Assembly (NCBI RefSeq): GCF_022669155.1
Contig: NZ_JALBVB010000051.1
Location: 180,714-244,713, forward strand
Reading direction: 5' to 3'
From: Kineococcus sp. TRM81007
Lineage (GTDB): Bacteria; Actinomycetota; Actinomycetes; Actinomycetales; Kineococcaceae
DNA length: 64,000 nt
Under the pieces are notes generated by a model. The model was not told the DNA's origin and searched no databases. It was given only the letters and a program-made list of their open reading frames with translations. Numbering within the stretch: position 1 is the first letter of the stretch; the number at the start of each line of letters is the position of its first letter. Positions 1-8,523 of the stretch are shown here, in pieces. Both the position numbers and the translations under genes were made by a program.

Positions 1-44
1 TCGGGACGGCCGCGCGGTGACCCGCGCGTCCTCGCGCCGTGCAC
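1..44 (-). CDS. Possible 5' end of a divergent gene running off the left edge
   Basis: An open frame starts at a GTG at 42-44 on the minus strand and stays open to the window edge (14 codons). AGGAG (minus strand, 54-58) lies 9 nt upstream, and the promoter at 77-106 points this way. A second GTG at 47-49 in another frame is also open. Too short to recognise; inferred only from promoter, ribosome site and the TetR arrangement. Confidence 0.25.
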   Translation of the reverse strand, partial: MHGARTRGSPRGRP

Positions 45-76
45 CGCACCGGGCTCCTGACCCCCTGGCGAGGCAC

Positions 77-106
77 AAGCTAGCCATAGCCTGACCACTC
101 GGTCAA
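77..106 (-). promoter_or_regulatory. Divergent promoter overlapped by a TetR-type operator
   Basis: On the minus strand, TTGACC (101-106) and TAGCTT (77-82) are separated by 18 nt, a plausible -35/-10 pair reading leftward. The palindrome TGACC-ACTC-GGTCA (92-105) overlaps the -35. This is the usual layout for a TetR-family repressor that controls its divergent neighbour. The operator is 42 nt upstream of the regulator's own -10, so the off-window gene is the likelier target. Confidence 0.55.
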
Positions 107-158
107 GCAATCCGGGGAGAGGCGTCCCGGGCCCCTCGCTCACGGCTACCCTCGCGGC

Positions 159-785
159 GTGGCGGGAACGCAGGACGAAGGACCGGAACGCGTCGACGGG
201 CGGCGCCTGCGCTACCAGCACCGTCGCGAGGAGCTCCTGCAGGCCGCCACCGAGCACGTCCTGCAGCACGGCCTGGACCGGTTGTCGCTGCGCCGCGTCG
301 CCGAGAGCGCCGGCGTCGGCCACGCCGCGCTCCTGCACCACTTCGGCACCCGCGAGCGCCTCGTCGCCGAGATCGTCGAACGGGTCCTGGACCGCGCCTT
401 CACCGCCCCGGAGCTGCTGGACGGCGCACCGGCGGGCGAGCCCGAGGGCGGTCCCCTGCGGGCGCTGTGGCGGCACGCGACCACCGGGCGCGGCGAGCAG
501 TACGTGCGGCTGTTCCTGGCGATCACCGGGGACGCGCTGCACGACGAGGCGCTCGCCGGCGCGGTGCGCCGCTCGGTGCGGGAGCGCACCGGGATGCTCG
601 AGGCCGGGCTGGTGCGCGAGGGCTGCCCGCCGCAGGAGGCCGGCGCGCTGGCCACGCTGGTCCTGGGGGCCATGCGCGGGCTCGTCCTGGACCGGTTCGT
701 CACCGGTGACGCCGCACGGGTGGACGCGGCCTTCGAGGAGTTCGTGCGCGGCGTGGAGCTGCGGCTGGCGCGCAGCTCCCCCTGA
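159..785 (+). CDS. TetR/AcrR family transcriptional regulator
   Basis: A 208-residue protein with an N-terminal TetR-type helix-turn-helix at about residues 22-68: the helix 'LSLRRVAESAGVGHAALLHHF' is followed by the usual 'RERLVAEI' boundary. The rest is a helical ligand-binding and dimerisation region with no recognisable specificity. The GTG start is 6 nt after TACCCT (147-152), so the transcript is probably leaderless. The palindrome at 92-105 is the likely operator, and the divergent gene off the left edge the likely target. The neighbour on the right is convergent and unrelated. The inducer cannot be predicted. Confidence 0.88.
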   Translation: MAGTQDEGPERVDGRRLRYQHRREELLQAATEHVLQHGLDRLSLRRVAESAGVGHAALLHHFGTRERLVAEIVERVLDRAFTAPELLDGAPAGEPEGGPLRALWRHATTGRGEQYVRLFLAITGDALHDEALAGAVRRSVRERTGMLEAGLVREGCPPQEAGALATLVLGAMRGLVLDRFVTGDAARVDAAFEEFVRGVELRLARSSP

Positions 786-853
786 GCCTCGTCCCCGAGC
801 GCGCAGGGACGGCCCGCCGTGCGACCGCTCTGTCGCCGGGGAGCCGTCGAGGG

Positions 854-888
854 CCTCCGCGGCGGCCGGAGGGCGGCCGCCGCGGAGG
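854..888. terminator. Bidirectional hairpin terminator
   Basis: A perfect 15-bp stem (854-868 with 874-888) and a 5-nt loop lie between the convergent tetR and aldose epimerase genes. There is no U-tract, as is usual in high-GC actinobacteria. Confidence 0.6.
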
Positions 889-895
889 GGCGGGG

Positions 896-2074
896 TCAGC
901 GCGAGAGCGCGAACACCGTCGTGCTGCGGTACTCCTCACCGGGGCGCAGCACCGTGGAGGGGAACGTCGGCTGGTTCGGCGAGTCGGGGAAGTGCTGCGT
1001 CTCCAGCGCCAGCCCGTCGCCCTGCCGGTACACCGAACCCGACGTGCCCACCAGGGTGCCGTCGAGGAAGTTGCCGGAGTAGAACTGCAGGCCCGGCTCG
1101 GTCGTGGAGATCGTCAGGGTGCGGCCGCTCGCCGGGTCGTGCAGGGTCGCCGCCTCCTCCAGCTCGTCGGCGGTGGCGCGGTCCAGCACCCAGTTGTGGT
1201 CGTAGCCCTGCCCGAACAGGATCTGCTGGAACGGCTGGCGGATGCGCGCACCCACGGCGGTGGGGTCGCGGAAGTCCATCGGGGTCCCCGCCACGGGGGC
1301 GATCTCACCGGTGGGGATCAGGGTGGCGTCCACGGGCGTGTAGGCGTCGGCGTGGATCGTCAGCTCGTGGTCGTAGATCGTCCCGGTGCCCTCGCCCCGG
1401 AGGTTCCAGTACGTGTGGTTCGTCAGGTTCACGACGGTGGCGGCGTCGGTGGTGGCGGAGTAGTCCACCGTGAGCTGCGCGAAGCGGTCCAGGGTGTAGG
1501 TGACCTCGGCGGTGAGCGTGCCGGGGTAGCCCTGGTCGCCGTCGGGGCTGACGAGGGTCAGCCGCAGGCCCACGACCTGGTCGCCGGGCAGCGCCTCCGC
1601 GTCCCACACCCGCTTGTCGAACGAGTCGTCGCCGCCGTGCAGGGAGTTCGGGCCGTTGTTCAGCGGGAGCTGGTGCTCGACGCCGTCGAGGGTGAACCTC
1701 CCGCCGGCGATGCGGTTGCCGTAGCGGCCGATGAGCGCACCGAAGTACGGGCCGGGGTTGTTCCCCGCCAGGTAGCCCTCGAGGTCGTCGAACCCGAGGA
1801 CGACGTTCTCGACGTTCCCCCGCTCGTCGGGGAACTCCAGGCTCTGGACGATCCCGCCGTAGGTGAGGACCCGCACGGTCACCTCGCCGTTGACGAGGGT
1901 GTACCGCTCGACGGCGGTGCCGTCGGGCAGGTTCCCCCACGCCTCGGTGGAGATGCCGGGGCGCCGGAGGGGGGCAGCAGCCGCGCCGGTGGCACCGGCC
2001 GCGGTGCTCGCCAGCGCCCCGGCCGCGGTGGCGGCCAGCACGACGCTGCGTCGGGTGAAGGTGGGAGAAGGCAT
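896..2074 (-). CDS. Aldose 1-epimerase (galactose mutarotase), exported by Tat
   Basis: A 392-residue mutarotase that interconverts alpha and beta anomers of aldoses such as galactose or glucose. Family motifs are intact: 'FGALIGRYGNRIAGG', 'LNNGPNSLHGG', the catalytic-histidine block 'NLTNHTYWNL' and the C-terminal 'LETQHFPDSPNQP' with the acidic residue. The ATG at 2074 is chosen over longer frames because it gives a twin-arginine signal (RRSVV at residues 8-12, then an Ala-rich hydrophobic stretch to about residue 34), so the enzyme should act outside the membrane. A CAACGTTG palindrome 81 nt upstream could be a LacI-family site. It stands alone, with no sugar catabolic operon attached. 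Confidence 0.9.
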   Translation of the reverse strand: MPSPTFTRRSVVLAATAAGALASTAAGATGAAAAPLRRPGISTEAWGNLPDGTAVERYTLVNGEVTVRVLTYGGIVQSLEFPDERGNVENVVLGFDDLEGYLAGNNPGPYFGALIGRYGNRIAGGRFTLDGVEHQLPLNNGPNSLHGGDDSFDKRVWDAEALPGDQVVGLRLTLVSPDGDQGYPGTLTAEVTYTLDRFAQLTVDYSATTDAATVVNLTNHTYWNLRGEGTGTIYDHELTIHADAYTPVDATLIPTGEIAPVAGTPMDFRDPTAVGARIRQPFQQILFGQGYDHNWVLDRATADELEEAATLHDPASGRTLTISTTEPGLQFYSGNFLDGTLVGTSGSVYRQGDGLALETQHFPDSPNQPTFPSTVLRPGEEYRSTTVFALSR

Positions 2075-2152
2075 CTGGTCCCCTGTCTGAGCTTCCTCGC
2101 TCGGGCAGCGGCGGAGCCGCTGCGGTGGCGCTCGGGAAACTAGGGGGCCCTC

Positions 2153-2164
2153 TGCAACGTTGTC
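2153..2164. promoter_or_regulatory. Possible LacI-family operator
   Basis: TGCAACGTTGTC contains the palindrome CAACGTTG with the central CG typical of LacI-family sites, upstream of the exported aldose epimerase. No repressor gene is adjacent, so this rests on the motif only. Confidence 0.25.
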
Positions 2165-2205
2165 AACGCACACCGTGACCGGGCCGTGGCGAGGCGCCGG
2201 CCGGC

Positions 2206-2240
2206 GCGCCGGTGCGGTCCGGGCCGGACCGCACCGGCGC
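2206..2240. terminator. Hairpin terminator after the debranching-enzyme gene
   Basis: A perfect 15-bp stem (2206-2220 with 2226-2240) and a 5-nt loop lie just beyond the stop codon of the minus-strand gene that ends at 2247. Confidence 0.55.
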
Positions 2241-2246
2241 ACGGGT

Positions 2247-4340
2247 TCACCCGGCGCTGGCCGCCGGTTCCCGCGCGGGCCGCAGCCCGTCGCCGTCCAC
2301 GTCCACGCGTTCCTCGCCCGCCGTCAGGCCCGACACCCGCACCCGGCCCCACGACGCCGGCAGCACCGGGTCGCTCTCGACCCGGCCGTGCGGGGCGCAC
2401 ACCCGCAACCGCAGCAGCGCCGTCAGCAGGCCGATCGGGGTCGCCGCCGCCCACGCCTGCGGCGAGCAGGACGTCGGGTACGGCACCGGGACCGGCGACT
2501 CGGCGCGGTCGAAACCGCAGAACAGCTCCGGCAGGCGACCGCCCGTGGAGGCGCTCGCCGCGAGCAGCCCGGTCGCGACCCGCTGCGCCGCCTCCACGTG
2601 CCCGTAGCGGACCAGGCCCGCCACGGCCAGGGCGTTGTCGTGCGGCCACACCGAGCCGTTGTGGTAGCTGACCGGGTTGTAGCGCGCCTCCGTCGACGCG
2701 AGGGTCCGGATCCCCCAGCCGCTGAACATCGCCGGGGACAGCAGGTGCTGCGCGACCTGCGCGGCCCTGTCGGGGTCCGGCAGGCCCGCCCACAGGCAGT
2801 GGCCCTGGTTCGAGGCCAGCGCGTCCACCTGCTCCTTGCGGCCGTCCAGCGCCAGGGCGTAGCACCCCCGCCCGGGCATCCAGAACGCCTCGTCGACGGC
2901 GCGGCGGAACCGTTCCGCCTTCTCCTCCCAGCCGCGCGCGCCGGCCTCGTCGCCCACCAGGGACGCCAGGTGCGCGCGGGCGGTGAGGGCCGCGTACACG
3001 TACGCCTGGACCTCCACGAGGGCGATCGGCCCCTCGGCGAGCCGGCCGTCGGAGAAGGAGATCGAGTCGGAGGAGTCCTTCCAGCCCTGGTTCAGCAGAC
3101 CCCGGTCCGTCTTGCGCCGGTACTCCACGAAACCGTCGCCGTCCAGGTCGCCGTACCGCTCGACCCACTCCAGCGCCCGGTCCGCCGCCGGCAGCAACGC
3201 CCGCACCTCCTCCAGCGGCGCCCCCCAGCGAGCCGCCTCGTCGAGGACCACGACGAACAGCGGGGTGGCGTCGACGCTGCCGTAGTACACGCTGCTGCCG
3301 CCCAGCGCCCGATCGGCGTCCACCCCGAGCCGCACCTCGTGCAGGATCCGCCCGGGTTCCTCCTCGCTCATCGGGTCGACGCGCCGGCCCTGGTGGTCGG
3401 CGAGGGTCTGCAGGGTCCCCAGCGCCAGGCCGGGGTCGAACGGCAGCGCCAGCCAGCTCGTCAGCAGCGAGTCGCGACCGAACAGCGCCATGAACCACGG
3501 CGCCCCAGCCGCCACCACGTCGGCGCCCGGCCGGCGCGGGTCGGCGATCCGCAGCGCCCCCAGGTCCAGCACGCTGCGCCGCAGCGCCTGCGCCAGCACC
3601 GGGTCCTCGCACTCCACGTCCGGGCTGGCGCGGCGCCGGTCCCGCATGCGCCGCGCGGGGGCGGCGGCCTCCACCGGCCGGTCCAGCGGGAACGACGTGC
3701 CGACCTCCCCCTCCTCGGTGGAGGGCAGCACCTCCACCGTGGTGGACCACTCCCCGTGCGCGGGGACGACCACGCGCCACACGAGGGCGCCGGGCAGCGC
3801 GGTGGCGCCCTGCCCGTGCACGCGCACGCCGCGCCGGCGGCTGCCGCGCGCCACCCCCAGCACCAGGTCCTCGCCCTGACCGCTGCGCTGCACGGGCGCG
3901 CGGCGGGCCACCCGGCCCTCCTTGACGTCGAAGAGGTCCGCGAAGTCGGCCTCCACCGACAGGTGCAGGGTGATGCCGGCCGGTTCGGTGCCGTGGTTGC
4001 GCACCACGACGTCCTCGCGCAGCCCGTCGGCGGCCATGCGGCGCCGCTGCACGACGAGCGTGGCGTCGGCCTGGCCCGGCCGCGGCGCGGCGCGCGTGGT
4101 GAACACCGCGGAGAACGGCTCGGGCACGGCCACGCTCAGCGGCTGCAGCGGTTCGTCGTCCAGCAGCAGCTGCCAGCCGGACACGACGCGGGTGTCCTGG
4201 AAGAACACCCCGTGCGGGCGGTCCGGGCGCATGTCGCCGGTGCTGTCGCTCACGCAGAACGAAGCGCCCTCGACGAGGGTCACGTCACCGCCGGGCGAGG
4301 CCGGGGGGAGGTCCTGCGGGGTTCCCGTCGAACCGTTCAC
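2247..4340 (-). CDS. Glycogen debranching-type enzyme (amylo-alpha-1,6-glucosidase family)
   Basis: A 697-residue protein with an N-terminal beta-rich GDE_N_bis-type domain (about residues 15-200, including 'HGVFFQDTRVVSGWQL') and an (alpha/alpha)6-barrel glucosidase domain (about 270-650). Barrel motifs include 'FGRDSLLTSWLALPF', 'GWKDSSDSI' and 'NPVSYHNGSVWPHDNALA'. Members hydrolyse alpha-1,6 branches or related alpha-glucosides in the cytoplasm, and no signal peptide is seen. The GTG start overlaps the upstream glycosyltransferase stop as GTGA, so the two are translationally coupled and probably share a substrate, perhaps an alpha-glucan or compatible-solute glucoside. Through that operon it falls under the CIRCE site at 5660. 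The exact substrate is unknown. Confidence 0.85.
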   Translation of the reverse strand: MNGSTGTPQDLPPASPGGDVTLVEGASFCVSDSTGDMRPDRPHGVFFQDTRVVSGWQLLLDDEPLQPLSVAVPEPFSAVFTTRAAPRPGQADATLVVQRRRMAADGLREDVVVRNHGTEPAGITLHLSVEADFADLFDVKEGRVARRAPVQRSGQGEDLVLGVARGSRRRGVRVHGQGATALPGALVWRVVVPAHGEWSTTVEVLPSTEEGEVGTSFPLDRPVEAAAPARRMRDRRRASPDVECEDPVLAQALRRSVLDLGALRIADPRRPGADVVAAGAPWFMALFGRDSLLTSWLALPFDPGLALGTLQTLADHQGRRVDPMSEEEPGRILHEVRLGVDADRALGGSSVYYGSVDATPLFVVVLDEAARWGAPLEEVRALLPAADRALEWVERYGDLDGDGFVEYRRKTDRGLLNQGWKDSSDSISFSDGRLAEGPIALVEVQAYVYAALTARAHLASLVGDEAGARGWEEKAERFRRAVDEAFWMPGRGCYALALDGRKEQVDALASNQGHCLWAGLPDPDRAAQVAQHLLSPAMFSGWGIRTLASTEARYNPVSYHNGSVWPHDNALAVAGLVRYGHVEAAQRVATGLLAASASTGGRLPELFCGFDRAESPVPVPYPTSCSPQAWAAATPIGLLTALLRLRVCAPHGRVESDPVLPASWGRVRVSGLTAGEERVDVDGDGLRPAREPAASAG

Positions 4341-5488
4341 GCCGACACCCCCCGCTCCCGCAGCCGGCGCAGCGACGCGCGCGGGGCGGTCAGGGCCCGC
4401 ACGCTGCGCTGCCCCTCGACGATCGAGCGGAACAGCCGCTCGTACCCGGCCGCCATCACCGGCAGGTCGAAGTTCCGCTCCGCGTGCCGGCGGCAGGCGG
4501 CCGGGTCCAGGTCGGCGGCCAGCGACAGGGCGGCGGGGAAGTCGGCGGGGTCGCGCACCACCAGCCCGCTGCGGCCGTGGTCGACGACCTCCGGGACGCT
4601 GCCGCGCGGCAACGCCACGACCGGTGTGCCGCAGGCCATCGCCTCGATCATCACCATGCCGAAGGGTTCCTCCCACTGGATCGGGAACGCCAGCGCACGG
4701 GCGCTCGCGAGCAGTTCCCGCTTCAGGGCCGCGTCGGCCTCGCCGACGTACTCCGCGTCGCGGCCCAGCCGCGGGCGGACCTCCCGCTCGAAGAACTCCC
4801 GCTCGGCCGGCTCGCTGCGCTTGCCCGCCAGCACGATGCGCAGGCCTGCGGCGCGCGCGGCGTCGATCGCCAGGTGGGGACCCTTGTCGGGGCTGAACCT
4901 GCCCAGCCACAGGACGTGGTCGTCCTTGTCGGCCCGGAACGGGAAGCTCGACACGTCGATCGCGTTGTGCACGCGCCCCACCCAGTTGATGCCGGGGTTC
5001 AGGCGACGCTGCGCGTCGGAGATGGCGACGACGTCGACGCTGTCGCCCAGGGCGGCGAAGTACTCGCCCTGCTCGCCGTCGACGGGACCGTGCATCGTCA
5101 CGACGGTGGGCACGCGGCGCCCGCGCGCCAGCAGCGGCCCGGCGAGGCTGTGGTCGTGCACGACGTCCACGTCCAGGTCGGCCAGGGCGGCACCGGCGGC
5201 GGCGGCGTGGATCACCTCCGGCGCCGGGGTCCCCAGGCGCTCGGACGGGGGTTCGTCGAACACCCGCACGAAGCGGGCGGCGCGGGTGCGGTGGTGGCCG
5301 GAACCCACGAGCGTCACCTCGTGCCCGCGCTCCGCGAGGGAGTCGACGAGATCGGCGACGACGGACTCGATGCCGCCGTACCCGCGCGGCGGCAGCTCGA
5401 ACCAGGGCGGGGCGACCACCGCGATGCGCAGGGTGTCGCGCGGTGCACGGGCGGGACGCGGGATCGGCGGAGCGTCGGAGACGGTCAC
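4337..5488 (-). CDS. Glycosyltransferase family 4
   Basis: A 383-residue GT-B glycosyltransferase. The N-terminal half has the acceptor-side motif 'PPRGYGGIESVVADL'. The C-terminal half has 'LWLGRFSPDKGPHLAIDAA' and the E-x7-E nucleotide-sugar motif in 'EPFGMVMIEAMACGTPVV'. The frame is open up to 5656, but the GTG at 5488 is preferred because GGAGG sits 5 nt upstream and the protein then starts just before the first beta strand. It heads a two-gene operon with the debranching-type enzyme. The roughly 165-nt leader begins at a promoter overlapped by a CIRCE element, so heat-shock control by HrcA is likely. Sugar donor and acceptor are not predictable. Confidence 0.85.
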   Translation of the reverse strand: MTVSDAPPIPRPARAPRDTLRIAVVAPPWFELPPRGYGGIESVVADLVDSLAERGHEVTLVGSGHHRTRAARFVRVFDEPPSERLGTPAPEVIHAAAAGAALADLDVDVVHDHSLAGPLLARGRRVPTVVTMHGPVDGEQGEYFAALGDSVDVVAISDAQRRLNPGINWVGRVHNAIDVSSFPFRADKDDHVLWLGRFSPDKGPHLAIDAARAAGLRIVLAGKRSEPAEREFFEREVRPRLGRDAEYVGEADAALKRELLASARALAFPIQWEEPFGMVMIEAMACGTPVVALPRGSVPEVVDHGRSGLVVRDPADFPAALSLAADLDPAACRRHAERNFDLPVMAAGYERLFRSIVEGQRSVRALTAPRASLRRLRERGVSA

Positions 5489-5653
5489 GTTGTCCTCCAG
5501 CGACGGGCTCGGGGCAGCACGCGGCTGCCCGGGTGGGTCGCTGACGGCACCGCAGGGTGCGGCGCCGCAGCTCGGGGCTGCCGCGCCACGCCGCGCGGCG
5601 GGGAGGGTCGCGCACCGGTGCGGCGCCCTGGTGGGCGGCGCACCGCGCTGCCC

Positions 5654-5686
5654 CATCTATTAGCACTCCGGGGCGCCGAGTGCCAA
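5654..5686 (-). promoter_or_regulatory. CIRCE (HrcA operator) overlapping a promoter
   Basis: Forward strand: TTAGCACTC (5660-5668), a 9-nt spacer, GAGTGCCAA (5678-5686). This matches the CIRCE consensus TTAGCACTC-N9-GAGTGCTAA with one mismatch and the exact spacing. On the minus strand the arms coincide with a promoter, TTGGCA (5681-5686) and TAATAG (5657-5662) 18 nt apart, pointing at the glycosyltransferase. HrcA binding here would block transcription. Confidence 0.8.
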
Positions 5687-5700
5687 GAGGTGCGCCGCGG

Positions 5701-5746
5701 GAACGACGACGCCGCGCGTCCCCCGTGGGGACGCGCGGCGTCGTTC
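5701..5746. terminator. Hairpin terminator after hemB
   Basis: A 13-bp GC stem (5711-5723 with 5727-5739) with a 3-nt loop is extended by 7 bp past a 3-nt bulge. It lies just beyond the hemB stop codon and ends the heme operon before the CIRCE promoter. Confidence 0.6.
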
Positions 5747-5761
5747 TCGCCCGGAGAGGCC

Positions 5762-6772
5762 TCAGCCCAGCCAGCGCTGCGCGGCCTCCAGCGCCCAGTA
5801 CGTCAGCACGACCTGCGCGCCGCCGCGGCGCAGCGCCAGCAGCGACTCCAGCGCCACCCGCTCGCGGTCGATCGCGCCGGCCTGCGCGGCGAACTCGACC
5901 ATCGCGTACTCGCCGGAGACCTGGTAGCTCGCCACCGGGACGTCGGCGACGTCCGCGACCGCGCGCAGCACGTCCAGGTACGGCAGGCCCGGCTTGACCA
6001 TCACCAGGTCCGCGCCCTCGTCCAGGTCCAGGCGCAGCTCGCGCAGCGCCTCGGCGACGTTCGCGGCCGGGTCCTGCTGGTAGGTGCGCCGGTCCCCCGT
6101 GAGCTGCGAGTCCACGGCCTCGCGGAACGGGCCGTAGAACGCGCTGGCGTACTTCACCGCGTACGCGAGCATCGCCACGTCCTCGCGGCCGGCGTCGTCC
6201 AGCACCGCGCGCAGGTGCCCGATCTGGCCGTCCATCATGCCGCTGGGCCCCAGCAGGTGCGCGCCCGCCGCGGCCTGCGCCAGCGCCATGGACGCGTAGC
6301 GGTCCAGGGTCGCGTCGTTGTCCACGCGGCCGCGCTCGTCGAGCACGCCGCAGTGGCCGTGGTCGGTGAACTCGTCCAGGCACAGGTCGGCCATGACGAC
6401 GAGCTCGTCGCCGACCGCCTCGCGCACGTCCGCCAGGGCGACGTTGAGGATCCCGTCCAGGTCGTCGGCGCCCGAGCCCACCGCGTCGCGCGACGCGGGC
6501 ACGCCGAACAGCATGATCCCGCCCAGGCCGGCGGCCACGGCCTCCTTCGCCGTGGCCACCAGGGAGGCGCGGGTGTGCTGCACCACACCCGGCAGGGTGC
6601 GGATCGGCTGCGGCTCGGCGGCGCCCTCGCGCACGAACACCGGCAGCACCAGGTCGGAGGGGTGCAGGTGCACGTCCGTCACCAGCCGACGCATCCCCGG
6701 CGTCGCGCGCAGCCGGCGCGGGCGCACCGGCAGCGCCGGCACCGCCCGGCGGGACGGCTCCAGGCCGCTCAC
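5762..6772 (-). CDS. hemB: Delta-aminolevulinic acid dehydratase (porphobilinogen synthase)
   Basis: A 336-residue cytoplasmic enzyme that condenses two 5-aminolevulinates to porphobilinogen, the second dedicated step of tetrapyrrole synthesis. The two active-site lysines are visible: Lys207 in 'AYAVKYASAFYGPF' and Lys260 (Schiff base) in 'VMVKPGLPYLD'. The metal region reads 'DLCLDEFTDHGHCG' (Cys131, Cys141), which lacks one cysteine of the strict zinc triad, a form common in actinobacteria. The GTG start overlaps the hemD stop (GTGA). It is the last gene of the rex-hem operon and should follow Rex control. Confidence 0.95.
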   Translation of the reverse strand: MSGLEPSRRAVPALPVRPRRLRATPGMRRLVTDVHLHPSDLVLPVFVREGAAEPQPIRTLPGVVQHTRASLVATAKEAVAAGLGGIMLFGVPASRDAVGSGADDLDGILNVALADVREAVGDELVVMADLCLDEFTDHGHCGVLDERGRVDNDATLDRYASMALAQAAAGAHLLGPSGMMDGQIGHLRAVLDDAGREDVAMLAYAVKYASAFYGPFREAVDSQLTGDRRTYQQDPAANVAEALRELRLDLDEGADLVMVKPGLPYLDVLRAVADVADVPVASYQVSGEYAMVEFAAQAGAIDRERVALESLLALRRGGAQVVLTYWALEAAQRWLG

Positions 6773-8523
6773 CGGGACCGCCGGCGCGCCGGGGACTTGC
6801 GCTGGCTGGGCCGCAGCACCGGCTCACCGGCCTCCGCGGCCGCCGCCCGCAGCCCCTCGCCGTACGCGGCGAGCGCGTCCACGAGCGCCGCGGCGCTCGG
6901 CTCGGCGGCCAGCACGTCCACCCGCAGGCCGTGCTCCTCGGCGGTCTTCGCCGTCGCCGGGCCGATGCACGCCACCACCGTCGACGGGTGCGGCTTGCCG
7001 GCGATGCCGACGAGGTTGCGCACCGTGGAGCTGGAGGTGAAGACCACCGCGTCGAACGCGCCGGTCTTGATGGCCTCGCGCACCGGCGCGGCCGGTGGTG
7101 CGGCGCGCACCGTGCGGTAGGCGGTGACGTCGTCGACCTCCCAGCCGTTCTCCTGCAGGCCCGCCACCAGGGTGTCGGTGGCGATGTCCGCGCGCGGCAG
7201 GAACACCCGGTCGATGGGGTCGAGGACCTCGTCGTAGGGCGGCCACGCGGCCAGCAGGCCGGTCGCGGACTGCTCCCCGTCGGGCACCAGGTCCGGCTCG
7301 ATGCCCCACTCGCGCAGCGCGTCCGCCGTCACCCCGCCCACCGCGGCGACCTTCAGGCCGCTGAACGCGCGCGCGTCCAGCCCGTACTCGGCGAACTTCT
7401 CGCGCACCGCGCGCACCGCGTTGACGGAGGTGAACCCGATCCACTCGTAGCGGCCCGTCACCAGGCCCTTGACGGCCTTCTCCATCTGCTGCGGCGTGCG
7501 CGGCGGCTCCACCGAGATGGTGGGGACGACGTCCGCGGTGGCGCCGTGCTCGGCGAGCAGCGCCGTGGTGCCGCCGGCCTGCTCCTTGGTGCGCGGCACC
7601 AGCACCCGCCAGCCGAACAGCGGCTTCGTCTCGTACCAGGACGCCTGTTCGCGCAGGCTCACCACGTCGCCGACCACGGCGGTCGTCGGCGAGCCGTCGA
7701 TCGCGGTGGCGATCGGCTCCAGCTCGCCCAGCGTGGTGGTGGTCGTGGACTGGGTGGTCGTCGTGCCGTGCGAGGTCAGCGCCACCGGCGTGCGGGGGGC
7801 GCGCCCCGCGGCCAGCAGGCCCACCGCGGCGGCCGCGATGTCGTCGCCGGTGCCCAGCACCACGACGGTGGAGTCGGCGCCCGCGTGCCGGGACCAGTCC
7901 ACGTCGCGGCCCGCCGGGTGCACCACGTTCACGCTCGTGGTGGCGGCCGCGGTCATCGGCACCCCCGCGTAGGCGGGGACGGCGCTGACGGCGGAGACCC
8001 CCGGCACCACGTCGAAGCCGACGCCCGCCTTGCGGCAGGCGGCGATCTCCTCGGCCAGCCCGCTGAACGTGGACGGGTCGCCGTCCATGAGGCGCACCAC
8101 GCGGCCGCCGGACTTCGCGGCCTTCACCACCAGCTTGGCGCGCGCGGCCCGGGTGGTCGCGTCCACGCCGTCGCCGGAGCCGGCGTCCACCACCTGCACG
8201 CCGTCGCGGGCGTGCCGGGCCACCAGGTCCTCGCGGGCGCCGGAGTCCAGCACCACCACGTCCGCGGCGCCCAGCAGCTCCACGGCCCGCAGCGTCAGCA
8301 GGCCGGGGTCACCGGGGCCGGCGCCGACGAACGAGACGTGCCCCAGGCGGCGCGCGGAGCCGTTCGCGGCGGCGCCGTGCGCGGAACCGGCGGCGGCCGA
8401 GGCCCGGCGCGCCGGCGCGGGGGGCGCCTCGGTCAGGACGGTGACCTCCGGGGCGGGCACGGCGCCCGCGGCCGGCGCGGTCTGAGCGGTCTCCAGGACC
8501 GGGCTGTTCGTCGTCGTGCTCAC
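6769..8523 (-). CDS. hemD: Uroporphyrinogen-III C-methyltransferase / uroporphyrinogen-III synthase fusion
   Basis: A 584-residue two-domain protein. After about 60 low-complexity residues comes a SUMT-type methyltransferase domain (about 65-310) opening with 'VGAGPGDPGLLTLRA', which makes precorrin-2 / sirohydrochlorin precursors. A HemD domain (about 325-565) then closes hydroxymethylbilane to uroporphyrinogen III; 'WIGFTSVNAVRAV' and 'AVVFTSSSTVRNL' are typical. The fusion puts the branch point between heme and siroheme/B12 on one chain, an arrangement known in actinobacteria. The GTG start overlaps the hemC stop (GTGA). The SUMT motif usually read 'GDP.vFGRG.EE' is here 'GDPSTFSGLAEE', a divergence that may affect activity. 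Confidence 0.9.
   Translation of the reverse strand: MSTTTNSPVLETAQTAPAAGAVPAPEVTVLTEAPPAPARRASAAAGSAHGAAANGSARRLGHVSFVGAGPGDPGLLTLRAVELLGAADVVVLDSGAREDLVARHARDGVQVVDAGSGDGVDATTRAARAKLVVKAAKSGGRVVRLMDGDPSTFSGLAEEIAACRKAGVGFDVVPGVSAVSAVPAYAGVPMTAAATTSVNVVHPAGRDVDWSRHAGADSTVVVLGTGDDIAAAAVGLLAAGRAPRTPVALTSHGTTTTQSTTTTTLGELEPIATAIDGSPTTAVVGDVVSLREQASWYETKPLFGWRVLVPRTKEQAGGTTALLAEHGATADVVPTISVEPPRTPQQMEKAVKGLVTGRYEWIGFTSVNAVRAVREKFAEYGLDARAFSGLKVAAVGGVTADALREWGIEPDLVPDGEQSATGLLAAWPPYDEVLDPIDRVFLPRADIATDTLVAGLQENGWEVDDVTAYRTVRAAPPAAPVREAIKTGAFDAVVFTSSSTVRNLVGIAGKPHPSTVVACIGPATAKTAEEHGLRVDVLAAEPSAAALVDALAAYGEGLRAAAAEAGEPVLRPSQRKSPARRRSR

Noticed and set aside
2160..5663. 1167-codon open frame on the plus strand
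   Set aside because: It is the shadow of the debranching-enzyme and glycosyltransferase genes on the other strand; the translation is Arg/Ala/Pro/Gly-rich with no domain.
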